DNA of 64,000 nt from Cryptosporangium arvum DSM 44712 (lineage in GTDB: Bacteria; Actinomycetota; Actinomycetes; Mycobacteriales; Cryptosporangiaceae), in assembly GCF_000585375.1 (NCBI RefSeq), contig NZ_KK073874.1:2480001-2544000 (forward strand), written 5' to 3'. The translations under genes were made by a program, and so were the position numbers. This document shows positions 17,054 to 24,611 of the stretch, one piece after another. The notes beneath the pieces were generated by a model. It was not told the DNA's origin, did not search any database, and saw only the letters and a program-made list of their open reading frames with translations. The number at the start of each line of letters is the position of its first letter. The stretch's first letter is position 1.

Positions 17054-17960
17054 CGAGGGTCCCGGTCTCCAGGAACGAGCGCAGGTTCGCGAGCGTCAGG
17101 TCGGCCATCGCCGCCCTGGTCGCGACCGTCGCGCTGCCGACGTGCGGCAGCAGCACGACGTCGTCGCGGTCGAGCAGTTCCGGCGGCACGTGCGGCTCGT
17201 CGGTGAAGACGTCGAGCCCCGCGCCGCCGAGCTTCCCGGCCGTGAGCAGCGCGACGAGCGCCGGCTCGTCCACCACGCTGCCCCGAGCGACGTTGACGAG
17301 CACCCCGTCCGGGCCGAGCGCCTCCAGCACCTCCCGGCCGATCAGCCCCCGCGTACCCGTGCCGCCGGTCACGGCGACCACGAGCACGTCGACCGAGGCC
17401 GCCAACCGCACCAGCGACGGCTCGTACCGGTACGGGGAATCGGGCACCGCACGCCGGTTGTGGTACGCGATCGGGCAGTTGAACGCCTCGAGCCGGGTGG
17501 CGATCGCGGTACCGATGTGGCCCAGCCCCACGATGCCGACCCGCGAGCCGCTCACCGTCCGCTGCAGCGGGTACGGCCCGTCGGTGGCCCACCGGCCGGC
17601 CCGCACGTAGCGGTCGCTCGCGCTGAAGCGACGCAGCACGTCGATCATCAGGCCGACCGCGGTGTCGGCCACGCTGTCGTCGAGCACGCCCGGGGTGTTG
17701 CTGACGAGGATGCCCCGCTCCCGTGCGGTGGCGACGTCGGTGCCGTCGTACCCGGCCCCGAAGTGCACGATCGCGCGGAGCCCGGGCAGGGCGTCGAGCA
17801 GCGCGGTGTCCACCCCGGCGTGCCCGCCGGTCACCACCACCCGGACCGAGTCCGCGTAGGACGCCAGCCGCGCGGGATCGTGCACGACCGCGTCGTAGTC
17901 GCGCGCCAGCACGTCAGCCACCGCCGGCATCAGCCGGCCGACCTGCAGAACCGTAGTCAC
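17040..17960 (-). CDS. D-isomer specific 2-hydroxyacid dehydrogenase
   Basis: 306 aa from the GTG at 17960, four nt after the glucarate dehydratase stop, so it is the third gene of that operon. The NAD-binding Rossmann motif is VGIVGLGHIGTAIATRLEAF, and the catalytic region has NVARGSVVDEPALVALL (Arg), DVFTDEPHVPPELL (Glu) and LLPHVGSAT (His). The family reduces or oxidises 2-hydroxyacids such as glyoxylate, hydroxypyruvate or tartronate semialdehyde relatives. In an aldarate operon it may handle a hydroxyacid side product; the substrate is not predictable. Confidence 0.88.
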   Translation of the reverse strand: MTTVLQVGRLMPAVADVLARDYDAVVHDPARLASYADSVRVVVTGGHAGVDTALLDALPGLRAIVHFGAGYDGTDVATARERGILVSNTPGVLDDSVADTAVGLMIDVLRRFSASDRYVRAGRWATDGPYPLQRTVSGSRVGIVGLGHIGTAIATRLEAFNCPIAYHNRRAVPDSPYRYEPSLVRLAASVDVLVVAVTGGTGTRGLIGREVLEALGPDGVLVNVARGSVVDEPALVALLTAGKLGGAGLDVFTDEPHVPPELLDRDDVVLLPHVGSATVATRAAMADLTLANLRSFLETGTLVTPV

Positions 17961-17964
17961 GTCC

Positions 17965-19281
17965 TCATCGTGCCAGCGCGGGGCGTTTGGGATCGAACGT
18001 CCACCCCGGGATCAGGTGCTGCATCGCCACCGAGTCGTCCCGGCTGCCCAGCCCGTGCGTGAGGTACAGCTCGTGGGCGGCGGCCAGCCGCGAGCGGTCC
18101 AGCTCGACGCCGAGCCCCGGCCGGGAGGGCACCGCGATCTCCCCGTCGACGATCGCGAACGGCTCCCGGGTGAGGCGCTGCCCGTCCTGCCAGATCCAGT
18201 GCGTGTCGATCGCGGTGATCTGTCCGGGTGCGGCCGCCGCCACGTGCGTGAACATCGCCAGCGACACGTCGAAGTGGTTGTTGGAATGAGATCCCCAGGT
18301 CAGGCCCCAGGCGTCGCACAGCTGCGCGACCCGCACGCTGCCGGCCATCGTCCAGAAGTGCGGGTCGGCGAGCGGGATGTCGACGGCGCCGAGCTGCACC
18401 GCGTGGGCCAGCTGACGCCAGTCGGTGGCGATCATGTTCGTCGCCACCGGCAGCCCGGTCGCGCGCCGGAACTCCGCCAGCACCTCCCGCCCGGAGTACC
18501 CGTCCTCGGCGCCGCACGGGTCCTCGGCGTACGCGAGGACATGACGCAACGACCGGCCCAGCCGGACCGCCTCCGGCAACGACCAGGCGCCGTTCGGGTC
18601 GAGCGTGATCCGCGCGTCGGGGAAGCGCTCAGCCAGCGCGGTGACGGCGGCGGCCTCCTCGGTGCCGTCGAAGACGCCACCTTTGAGCTTGAAGTCGGTG
18701 AACCCGTACCGTTCGCGGGCCGCCTCGGCCAGCCGCACGACGTCGTCGGGCGTGCGTACCGGCCGGTCGCGCGCGCCGAACCACCCGGGTTCCGCGGACG
18801 ACCGGTAGCCCAGGCCGGCCCCGTCGCCGACGTAGAACAGGTACCCGAGCACCGGCACGTGATCGCGCCGGCGCCCCTCGCCGAGCAGGTCGGCCACCGG
18901 CACCGACAGGTACTGGCCGAGCAGGTCGAGCAGCGCGGACTCGATCGCGGTGAGCACGTGCACGGTCGTGCGCAGATCGAACGTCTGCCGGCCCCGCCCG
19001 CCCGCGTCGCGCCCGGCGAAGGCGGTGCGCACCGCGTCGAGCACCGCGTGGTGGCGTCCGAGCGGCGTGCCCACGACGAGCGGCTCGGCCTCGACGAGCG
19101 TCGAGCGGATCGCCTCGCCGCCGGGCACCTCGCCCAGCCCGGTGTTGCCCGCGCTGTCGGTGAGCACCACGACCGTGCGCGTGAAGTACGGAGCGTGCGC
19201 GCCGCTGAGGTTGAGCAGCATGCTGTCCGCCCCGGCCACCGGCACCACCTCCATGCCGACGACGACCGGCGGGCCGCTCAC
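17965..19281 (-). CDS. gudD: Glucarate dehydratase (enolase superfamily)
   Basis: 438 aa from the GTG at 19281, which overlaps the aldehyde dehydrogenase stop. It converts D-glucarate (and often L-idarate) to 5-keto-4-deoxy-D-glucarate. The catalytic Lys motif is [12 protein letters not shown]; metal ligands lie in ITLDPNGAW and [38 protein letters not shown] and [20 protein letters not shown] carry the conserved Asn/Asp and the catalytic His; [15 protein letters not shown] is a strong family tag. The length fits GudD. The adjacent ketoglutarate semialdehyde dehydrogenase supports an aldarate catabolic pathway ending in 2-oxoglutarate. Confidence 0.93.
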   Translation of the reverse strand: MSGPPVVVGMEVVPVAGADSMLLNLSGAHAPYFTRTVVVLTDSAGNTGLGEVPGGEAIRSTLVEAEPLVVGTPLGRHHAVLDAVRTAFAGRDAGGRGRQTFDLRTTVHVLTAIESALLDLLGQYLSVPVADLLGEGRRRDHVPVLGYLFYVGDGAGLGYRSSAEPGWFGARDRPVRTPDDVVRLAEAARERYGFTDFKLKGGVFDGTEEAAAVTALAERFPDARITLDPNGAWSLPEAVRLGRSLRHVLAYAEDPCGAEDGYSGREVLAEFRRATGLPVATNMIATDWRQLAHAVQLGAVDIPLADPHFWTMAGSVRVAQLCDAWGLTWGSHSNNHFDVSLAMFTHVAAAAPGQITAIDTHWIWQDGQRLTREPFAIVDGEIAVPSRPGLGVELDRSRLAAAHELYLTHGLGSRDDSVAMQHLIPGWTFDPKRPALAR

Positions 19282-20837
19282 CGCGGCACCCCGTCGACCG
19301 TGCGGCGCAGGCCGAGCGTGTTCTCGTCGTCGAGCCCGGGTGGCCGCAGCGCGGGCGGAAGGTTCTGGTACGCGACCGGCCGCAGGAACCGTTCGATCGC
19401 GGCCGTGCCCACCGAGGTGCTCCGCCCGTCGGAGGTGCTCGGGTACGGGCCGCCGTGCACGGTCGCCGACCCGACCTCGACGCCGGTGGGCCAGCCGTCG
19501 AACACGATCCGGCCGGCCAGCAGCTCCAGCGAGGGCAGCAGCGACGCGGCCAGGTCGAGGTCCTCGGCCGCGGCGTGCACGGTCGCGGTGAGCTGCCCCT
19601 CCAGCGCGTCGATCACCTCGGCGAAGCCGGTGACCCGCACCACCAGCGCGGCGGCGCCGAACACCTCGTCCTGCAGGCCGCGGTCGGCGAGGAACGCGTC
19701 CGCGGTGGTCGTGAACAGGTGGGGTGTGCTCAGCCCGGGCGACCCGGGCCCGGCGGCGACCTCGGTCACGAGCGGATGCTCGCGCAGCCGGGAGACCCCG
19801 TCGTCGTACGCGGCCCGGATGCCGGCGGTGAGCATCGCCGCCGCGTCCACCTCGGCGATCGCGGCGGCCGCGGCGCCGAGGAACTCGTCCAGGCCGGGCC
19901 CCTCGATCGCGAACAGCAGGCCCGGGTTCGTGCACAGCTGGCCGGCGCCGGTCGTCAGCGACGTCACGAACGCCGCGCCCAGCTCCGCCCCGCGCGTGGC
20001 CAGCGCGCCCGGCAGCAGGAACACCGGGTTGACGCTCGACATCTCGGCGAACACCGGGATCGGCACCGGCCGGGCCGCGGCCGCCGCCGTCAGCGCGGTA
20101 CCGCCGGACCGGGAGCCGGTGAACCCGACCGCCCGGATCCGCGGGTCGCGCACGAGCGCGACGCCCAGGCTCTCCCCGTCGCCGAAGAGCAGGGAGAAGA
20201 CGCCCTCGGGCAGACCGAGGGCCGCCACCGCGCCCTGGATCACCCGGCCGACGAGCTCGGACGTGCCCGGGTGGGCGCTGTGCGCCTTCACCACGACCGG
20301 ACATCCCACCGCCAGCGCCGACGCGGTGTCGCCGCCCGCGACCGAGAACGCCAGCGGGAAGTTCGACGCCCCGAACACGGCGACCGGCCCGGTCGGGACG
20401 CGACGCTGCCGCAGGTCGGGGCGGGGGAGCGGGGTGCGCTCGGGGAGCGCGGGGTCGATACGCGCGGAGATCCAGCTGCCCTCGCGGGCGAGCGCGCCGA
20501 ACATCCGCAGCTGACCGGTGGTTCGGGCCAGCTCACCACGCACCCGCGGCTCGGCGATGCCGGTCTCGGCGGCCACCCGGGCGACGAGCGGCTCGGCGAT
20601 CTCCTCGAGCCCGGCCGCGATCGTGTCGAGCAGCGCCCCGCGCTGCTCCCCGGTGGTGCTCCGGTAGACGCCGAACGCGGCCGCGGCCAGCGACGCCGCC
20701 GCGGCCACGTCGGCGGCGTCTCCCAGCCCGTACGACGGCGCCAGTGCGTCCCCGGTCCGTGGGTCGCGGCCGTGCACGGTTCCCGCCGTGCCCCGGACCG
20801 CGCGGGCCCCGATCAACATCTCGCCGGTGAGCTCCAT
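19278..20837 (-). CDS. 2,5-dioxovalerate (alpha-ketoglutarate semialdehyde) dehydrogenase, NADP-dependent
   Basis: 519 aa, an aldehyde dehydrogenase of the KGSADH subgroup, which oxidises alpha-ketoglutarate semialdehyde to 2-oxoglutarate as the last step of glucarate degradation. It carries [20 protein letters not shown] with the substrate Asn, [13 protein letters not shown] (Lys), GFTGSRSGG, the general base Glu in [14 protein letters not shown] and nucleophile Cys in [15 protein letters not shown] and QLCTNPG are typical of this subgroup. The ATG at 20837 is preceded by a leaderless promoter. The middle enzyme, 5-keto-4-deoxyglucarate dehydratase/decarboxylase, is not in the window. Confidence 0.9.
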   Translation of the reverse strand: MELTGEMLIGARAVRGTAGTVHGRDPRTGDALAPSYGLGDAADVAAAASLAAAAFGVYRSTTGEQRGALLDTIAAGLEEIAEPLVARVAAETGIAEPRVRGELARTTGQLRMFGALAREGSWISARIDPALPERTPLPRPDLRQRRVPTGPVAVFGASNFPLAFSVAGGDTASALAVGCPVVVKAHSAHPGTSELVGRVIQGAVAALGLPEGVFSLLFGDGESLGVALVRDPRIRAVGFTGSRSGGTALTAAAAARPVPIPVFAEMSSVNPVFLLPGALATRGAELGAAFVTSLTTGAGQLCTNPGLLFAIEGPGLDEFLGAAAAAIAEVDAAAMLTAGIRAAYDDGVSRLREHPLVTEVAAGPGSPGLSTPHLFTTTADAFLADRGLQDEVFGAAALVVRVTGFAEVIDALEGQLTATVHAAAEDLDLAASLLPSLELLAGRIVFDGWPTGVEVGSATVHGGPYPSTSDGRSTSVGTAAIERFLRPVAYQNLPPALRPPGLDDENTLGLRRTVDGVPR

Positions 20838-20843
20838 GGGTCG

Positions 20844-20849
20844 ACGCTA
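20844..20849 (-). promoter_or_regulatory. -10 hexamer TAGCGT, leaderless promoter of the glucarate operon
   Basis: On the minus strand TAGCGT ends exactly 6 nt before the ATG at 20837. TTGGAC lies 19 nt further upstream and may serve as -35. Confidence 0.5.
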
Positions 20850-20884
20850 GGCACCAGGGTCGATACCTGTCCAAGTCGAAAAGA

Positions 20885-20898
20885 GCATCAAATGATGC
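20885..20898. promoter_or_regulatory. Inverted repeat GCATCA-AA-TGATGC upstream of the glucarate operon
   Basis: A perfect 6-bp inverted repeat with a 2-bp centre, about 36-49 nt before the -10. The size and symmetry fit an operator for a GntR or IclR-type sugar-acid regulator, which is not encoded in the window. The following 120 bp to 21018 show no gene. Confidence 0.45.
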
Positions 20899-21018
20899 CC
20901 ACCGCCTCTGATGCCCCCGATCCGTGCCCCGCTCGCCTCCTCCGGACGGGCCGCTCCGGACCTGGCCGCGTCCACCGGCACGATCGCCGGACCGGCGGAG
21001 CGCTCCGCGGTGCCCTCA

Positions 21019-21411
21019 TCAACGGCCTCGCCCGGCAGGGGAAGGTCCTGGACGCGATCTCGGTCGAGCGGGTGCCGGGCGAAGCGGAGAACGACTGTCC
21101 CGGCCCGGCCCGAGACGGCGGCGCCCGGACGGGCGCCGCCGGATCGATACGTGCTCCTCTCCGTGAGTGGGCGGTGAGCGTTCGGTGCGGTGCGGAGTGC
21201 CGCTCGGGTGGCGTCCGGGTCCCATGCGACGGCCGGGCCACCCCGGGAACCAGCCCGGCGGGCCGGGCTCGGGCCGCGGGAACGGCGGCTCCGGCGGCTC
21301 CGGCGGAAGCTCCCAGACCGCGTCGATCAGGGCCTCGAACTCCGCCCGGACGAGCTCCGGATCAGCGGTGACCAGCGCCAGGAAATCGACGTCCACGTCG
21401 GTGGCGTCCAT
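21019..21411 (-). CDS. Hypothetical protein with a conserved N-terminal segment
   Basis: 130 aa from the ATG at 21411, eight nt downstream of the Hsp20 stop and therefore probably in its transcript. The first 55 residues look real: DFLALVTADPELVRAEFEAL then DAVWELPPEPPEPP, a pattern I recall from small actinobacterial proteins. The last 70 residues are arginine- and proline-rich and resemble translation of a non-coding GC-rich frame. The true protein may be shorter because of a frameshift, or the tail may be disordered. Confidence 0.5.
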   Translation of the reverse strand: MDATDVDVDFLALVTADPELVRAEFEALIDAVWELPPEPPEPPFPRPEPGPPGWFPGWPGRRMGPGRHPSGTPHRTERSPPTHGEEHVSIRRRPSGRRRLGPGRDSRSPLRPAPARPRSRPGPSPAGRGR

Positions 21412-21419
21412 GGCCGGCG

Positions 21420-21845
21420 TCAGGCGTCGATCTGCTTCCGGTCCGGCTCGGCGTGGGCGATCGCGATCTTGCGCGGTTTCGCCTGCTCGCGCACCGGGAT
21501 GCGCAGCGTCAGCACTCCGTCGGCGTACGCGGCCCGGATGCGCTCGGGATCCAGGGTGTCGCCGAGGAACAACTGCCTGGTGAAGACGCCCAGCGGGCGC
21601 TCGCGGACTTCCATCTCGGCGGGCTGCTCGGCGTGCGGACGGCGCTCGGCCCGGACGGTCAGAACGTTGCGTTCCACGTCGAGCTCGACGGCGTCCGGGG
21701 AGACACCCGGCAGGTCGAACTCGACCACGAACTCGTCGCCGAGGCGATAGGCGTCCATCGGGATCACTGCGGGCTTGGACCAGGTCGCGGGGATGCCGGC
21801 GAAGAGCTGGTCGAGCTGCCGGAACGGGTCGGTGCGCATCAACAT
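21420..21845 (-). CDS. hsp20: Hsp20/alpha-crystallin small heat-shock protein (Hsp18-like)
   Basis: 141 aa. The ATG at 21845 (start MLMRTDPFRQLDQLFAG) follows GAGGAGG; a longer form from 21887 would cross the promoter spacer. It has the alpha-crystallin domain at about residues 35-130: PMDAYRLGDEFVVEFDLPGV, LDVERNVLTVRAERR, ERPLGVFTRQLFLGDTLD and the closing ADGVLTLRIPV. The C-terminal IAIAH replaces a clear I-x-I anchor. It is an ATP-independent holdase against heat-denatured proteins. A RheA-type operator covers its promoter and a RheA-like gene lies about 0.9 kb upstream, so heat-induced derepression is expected. Confidence 0.92.
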   Translation of the reverse strand: MLMRTDPFRQLDQLFAGIPATWSKPAVIPMDAYRLGDEFVVEFDLPGVSPDAVELDVERNVLTVRAERRPHAEQPAEMEVRERPLGVFTRQLFLGDTLDPERIRAAYADGVLTLRIPVREQAKPRKIAIAHAEPDRKQIDA

Positions 21846-21891
21846 GGCGTCCTCCTCGAATCCAATAGTGGGTTCGTCAACGCGCACCTCA

Positions 21892-21920
21892 GTAATAGCA
21901 CGTCATCGGAACGATGACAA
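21892..21920 (-). promoter_or_regulatory. Heat-shock promoter of hsp20 with RheA-type operator
   Basis: On the minus strand TTGTCA (21915-21920), a 17-bp spacer and TATTAC (21892-21897) form a good -35/-10 pair. The sequence CGTCATC, five bases, GATGACA (21901-21919) matches the RheA operator of Streptomyces hsp18 as I recall it (TGTCATC-N5-GATGACA) at 13 of 14 positions, and it fills the -35 and spacer. A further half-site GTCATCG lies at 21928-21934. Confidence 0.75.
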
Positions 21921-21928
21921 GAGAAAAG

Positions 21929-22705
21929 TCATCGGGGTGACGACGGAACTAGGCGGACGCCGCTCAGGCTGTCCAAATGGCAGGCGCCGTACGAACTCCG
22001 GTAGCCCCGGCTGAACGCGGCGAGCCGGTCGGCGTTCGAACCGTGCGCGGTCGGGTCGAACCACGGCACGCCGTCGGGGTCGGCGATCGTCATGATCGAC
22101 GTCATGATCTCGTCCGCGTCGCCGCGCTCGAGTTCGATCGTCCCGGCCCGGGTCGAGTCCCCGATCACGGCGCCGGCCAGGCAGTCGGCCTGCAACTCGT
22201 AGACGCGGCTGACGAGCCGGTTCGTGTTCACCCGGGTCTGGACCGCGTGGCCGTACTCGTGGGCCAGCAGGAGGTACAGGAAACCGTCGCCGATCTTGTC
22301 GTACCCGGCGCGCACGAAGTTGACGTCGTAGCCGAGCAGGTCCGACGGCGGGCAGTAGAACGCGTTGTTCGTCGAGAGCGGCTGGCCGGCGCAGCTCAGC
22401 TCACCGTCCTTCGTGTACGGCCGGACGTCCTTCACCGGTGCGAAGGCCACGTTGTTCGCGGTGAACTCCTGGCGCCAGTACGCGGTGACGAGCTCGAGCG
22501 CCTGGGTGAACTCGGTGTCGAACTCCGTCGACGGGCTCGCGGCGGCCGACACCGGCGTCGTGGGGCTCGCCCCCGCCGGTGCCGCCCCACCCGTGGCCGG
22601 GGAGCCGGACCCGGCCGACGGCGAGCCGCAGGCCGCGGTCACGAGCACCGCCGCCGCGCCGATCGACGCCGCCAGCCGACGCATCCAGAACTGTGGTCCG
22701 CGCAT
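21929..22705 (-). CDS. Neutral zinc metallopeptidase, lipoprotein (YpfJ-like)
   Basis: 258 aa from the ATG at 22705. An N-terminal signal with lipobox-like VTAAC puts the lipidated Cys at residue 26, so it is probably an outer-face membrane lipoprotein with a serine/proline/alanine linker to residue 60. The peptidase domain carries HEYGH (149-153) and downstream ELQADCLAGAV with Glu170 as a likely third zinc ligand. It belongs to the putative neutral zinc metallopeptidase family; the substrate is unknown. It lies between hsp20 and the RheA-like gene, all on the minus strand, but hsp20 has its own promoter. Confidence 0.88.
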   Translation of the reverse strand: MRGPQFWMRRLAASIGAAAVLVTAACGSPSAGSGSPATGGAAPAGASPTTPVSAAASPSTEFDTEFTQALELVTAYWRQEFTANNVAFAPVKDVRPYTKDGELSCAGQPLSTNNAFYCPPSDLLGYDVNFVRAGYDKIGDGFLYLLLAHEYGHAVQTRVNTNRLVSRVYELQADCLAGAVIGDSTRAGTIELERGDADEIMTSIMTIADPDGVPWFDPTAHGSNADRLAAFSRGYRSSYGACHLDSLSGVRLVPSSPR

Positions 22706-22783
22706 GGTCCGTTCCCCTGTCTCCACTGTCGTCGACAGCACTGAAGCAGGGCGGGGGAGCGTCGTTTGTTTGCGTGACGACAG

Positions 22784-23467
22784 TCAGCCGGTCGAACCGC
22801 CGTGATCCGCGTTACGGTGCTCGCGCGTGCTGCCGCGGACCGCGTCGGTGCGGTCGATCAGCTCGTCGATCGACCGGGCCAGGTCGGGGTGGCTCTCGCC
22901 GAGCGTCTCCCGGGCGTCGCGCAGCGGGGCGAGCAGCGCGGCCGGGTCGTCCTCGCCGAGCGTGCGCCGCACGACCTCGACGTTGCGCCGAGCCGTCTCG
23001 GGCGGGTCGCTCAGCTCCGCGACCCTGGCGGCGATCCGGCGCAGCGCGACCGCGTGCCGCCGCGCCCAGTCCAGCACCGCGCGGTCCTCGGCGCGCCGGT
23101 CCCGTTCGTTCTGCACCCGCTGGTCACGGGTGTCGCCGGCCTCGTCCGGCCGGGCCGGGCGCAACCGCAGATAGCGACGCTCGGCGGCCTGTCTGCTGGC
23201 CACGCCGAGCGCGGGCGCGAGGTCGTTCCAGCTGACGCCGAGCGTCCGGGCGGCGTCGATCAGCCGGGGTTCCCAGTCCGCGAGCTCGACGCGCAGCGCA
23301 CGCAACATGCGCAGCGCGGAGAGGATCGTGGCGGCGTCGGCCGACTCGGCGTCCTCCGGCTGGGGCAGGACGCCGTGGACCAGGCGCACCAGGTCGGCCG
23401 CCGCGGACTCGGGGATCGCCGCGTCCGTGAAGTGCGCCCGGAGCGCGTCGTCGGGTTGAGCCGCCAC
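22784..23467 (-). CDS. rheA: RheA-like heat-shock (hsp18) transcriptional regulator
   Basis: 227 aa from the GTG at 23467 behind GGGAGGAC. The centre carries a helix-turn-helix-like stretch, WNDLAPALGVASRQAAERRY with the following LRLR (80-103), which I recall from proteins annotated as HSP18 transcriptional regulator. RheA of Streptomyces albus is a thermosensing repressor of hsp18. The second half (DEAGDTRDQRVQNERDRRAE onward) is highly charged and helical. The RheA-type operator at hsp20 supports this assignment, and a weaker operator-like sequence overlaps its own ribosome site, suggesting autoregulation. The family link is from memory, so an uncharacterised helix-turn-helix protein remains possible. 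Confidence 0.65.
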   Translation of the reverse strand: MAAQPDDALRAHFTDAAIPESAAADLVRLVHGVLPQPEDAESADAATILSALRMLRALRVELADWEPRLIDAARTLGVSWNDLAPALGVASRQAAERRYLRLRPARPDEAGDTRDQRVQNERDRRAEDRAVLDWARRHAVALRRIAARVAELSDPPETARRNVEVVRRTLGEDDPAALLAPLRDARETLGESHPDLARSIDELIDRTDAVRGSTREHRNADHGGSTG

Positions 23468-23486
23468 CGTCGTCCTCCCGATGACG
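23468..23486 (-). promoter_or_regulatory. Degenerate RheA-type operator at the rheA start
   Basis: CGTCGTC, five bases, GATGACG matches the recalled RheA consensus at 11 of 14 positions and overlaps the ribosome binding site of the RheA-like gene. TAGACT on the minus strand (23501-23506) could be its -10. Chance similarity is possible at this match level. Confidence 0.35.
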
Positions 23487-23503
23487 AAGTGTGTCGCGTC
23501 AGT

Positions 23504-23611
23504 CTAGAGCGGCGGCAGCGGCAGTGACGTCTCCCGCACCGCGTCGTCGGCCTCGTGCAGGTGCGCACGATGTTCGTCGAATCGTTCGGCCAGTGCCCGG
23601 TCGGTCGTCAC
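23504..23611 (-). pseudogene. Remnant of an ECF sigma factor (SigJ/ECF41-like N terminus with internal deletion)
   Basis: A 35-codon frame from the GTG at 23611, with GGAG upstream, reads RALAERFDEHRAHL followed directly by EADDAVRET and then stops after SLPLPPL. Intact SigJ/ECF41-type sigma factors start 'LAerFeehRahLRAVAYRMLGSlsEADDAVQEaW'. About twelve codons of region 2.1 are missing in frame and everything after region 2.2 is gone. It cannot be a functional sigma factor. Its stop overlaps the probable -10 of the RheA-like gene, so the remaining DNA may be kept only as promoter sequence. Confidence 0.55.
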
Positions 23612-23682
23612 AGCACTCCGACGTGAATGAAGACGTGAACGTAACGGAGTCAGTAGCGAAACCCCGTTCTGTGGAGTAACAA

Positions 23683-23693
23683 AACAGTCTGTT
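23683..23693. promoter_or_regulatory. Inverted repeat AACAG-T-CTGTT upstream of the hydrolase gene
   Basis: A perfect 5-bp inverted repeat around a single T, 36 nt before the ATG at 23730. The AACAnnnTGTT form is common in TetR-family operators. No regulator gene is adjacent. Confidence 0.3.
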
Positions 23694-23729
23694 GCGACCG
23701 CTACTACTCACCGTCAAAGGGGCGCACCC

Positions 23730-24611
23730 ATGTTGGAGACCTTCACGCTCCACAAGCACCAGTTTGACCAGTATCGGGGCGAGATCGCGACGCGGTCGGG
23801 TCCGGCCAGCTTCGTCGACACCGGCGGCGGTGGCATTCCGGCGTTGTTCGTCCACGGCGTCGGCACCAGCAGTTATCTCTGGCGGAACGTGTTCGCCGAG
23901 CTGGTCGGCGATCGCCGGTGCATCGCGATCGACCTGCCGCTGCACGGGCGCACCCCCGCCTCGGCCGATCAGGACTTCTCCCTGCCGGCGCTGGCCGAGT
24001 TCGTCGCGCACTGCTGCGACGCGCTCCGGCTCGCCCGCGTCGACCTGGTGGCGAACAACACCGGCGGCGCGGTCGCCCAGATCTTCGCGGTGCGCCACCG
24101 CGAGCGGCTGAACTCCCTCACGCTCACCAACTGCGAGGCGCACGACAACGTCCCGCCGACGGCGTTCCTGCCGACCGTGCTGCTCGCCCGGGCCGGGATG
24201 CTCGCCCGCACCGGGCCGCCGCTGCTGCACGACCTGCCCCGGGCCCGCGAGCTGGTGTACGGCGTCGGCTACCAGGACGTCGACGCCTTACCCGAGGAGA
24301 TCGTGCTGGCCAACCTGACCCCGCTGATCGGCACGCACGAGGCCGCCCGCCAGTTCCAGCGGTTCCTCACCTCGCTCCGGGCCCCCGACCTGCTCGCGGT
24401 CGAGCCGGAGCTGGCCCGCCTGAACGTGCCGACCCAGATCGTGTGGGGCACCGCCGACATCTTCTTCGGCCGCCGGTGGGCCTACTGGCTGCGGGACACG
24501 ATCTCCGGCGCGTCCCGGGTGGTCGAGATCCCCGGCGGCAAACTCTTCTTCCCCGACGAGCGCGCCCGCGAGTTCGCCGCCACGCTGCGCCGGCACTGGG
24601 CCCGCCCTTAA
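23730..24611 (+). CDS. Alpha/beta-hydrolase fold protein with altered catalytic triad
   Basis: 293 aa. The fold is clear: oxyanion-hole FVHGVGTSSYLWRNVF near residues 40-55, strand RCIAIDLPLHGRT, nucleophile elbow VDLVANNTGGAVAQIFA near 104-120 and cap-plus-C-terminal region VPTQIVWGTADIFFGRRWAY. In haloalkane-dehalogenase-like relatives the elbow reads GNDTGG; here residue 110 is Asn instead of Asp. The usual C-terminal His is also absent (IPGGKLFFPDERAREFA, around Leu272/Phe273). It may be catalytically inactive or use another mechanism. AAAGGGG precedes the ATG. Neighbours give no functional hint. Confidence 0.8.
   Translation: MLETFTLHKHQFDQYRGEIATRSGPASFVDTGGGGIPALFVHGVGTSSYLWRNVFAELVGDRRCIAIDLPLHGRTPASADQDFSLPALAEFVAHCCDALRLARVDLVANNTGGAVAQIFAVRHRERLNSLTLTNCEAHDNVPPTAFLPTVLLARAGMLARTGPPLLHDLPRARELVYGVGYQDVDALPEEIVLANLTPLIGTHEAARQFQRFLTSLRAPDLLAVEPELARLNVPTQIVWGTADIFFGRRWAYWLRDTISGASRVVEIPGGKLFFPDERAREFAATLRRHWARP

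Noticed and set aside
18016-20514. Very long open frame (832 codons) on the plus strand opposite gudD and the aldehyde dehydrogenase
   Set aside because: It mirrors the minus-strand genes, is rich in Arg, His, Gly and Gln, has no family motif and no ribosome site. High-GC coding DNA routinely creates such antisense frames.
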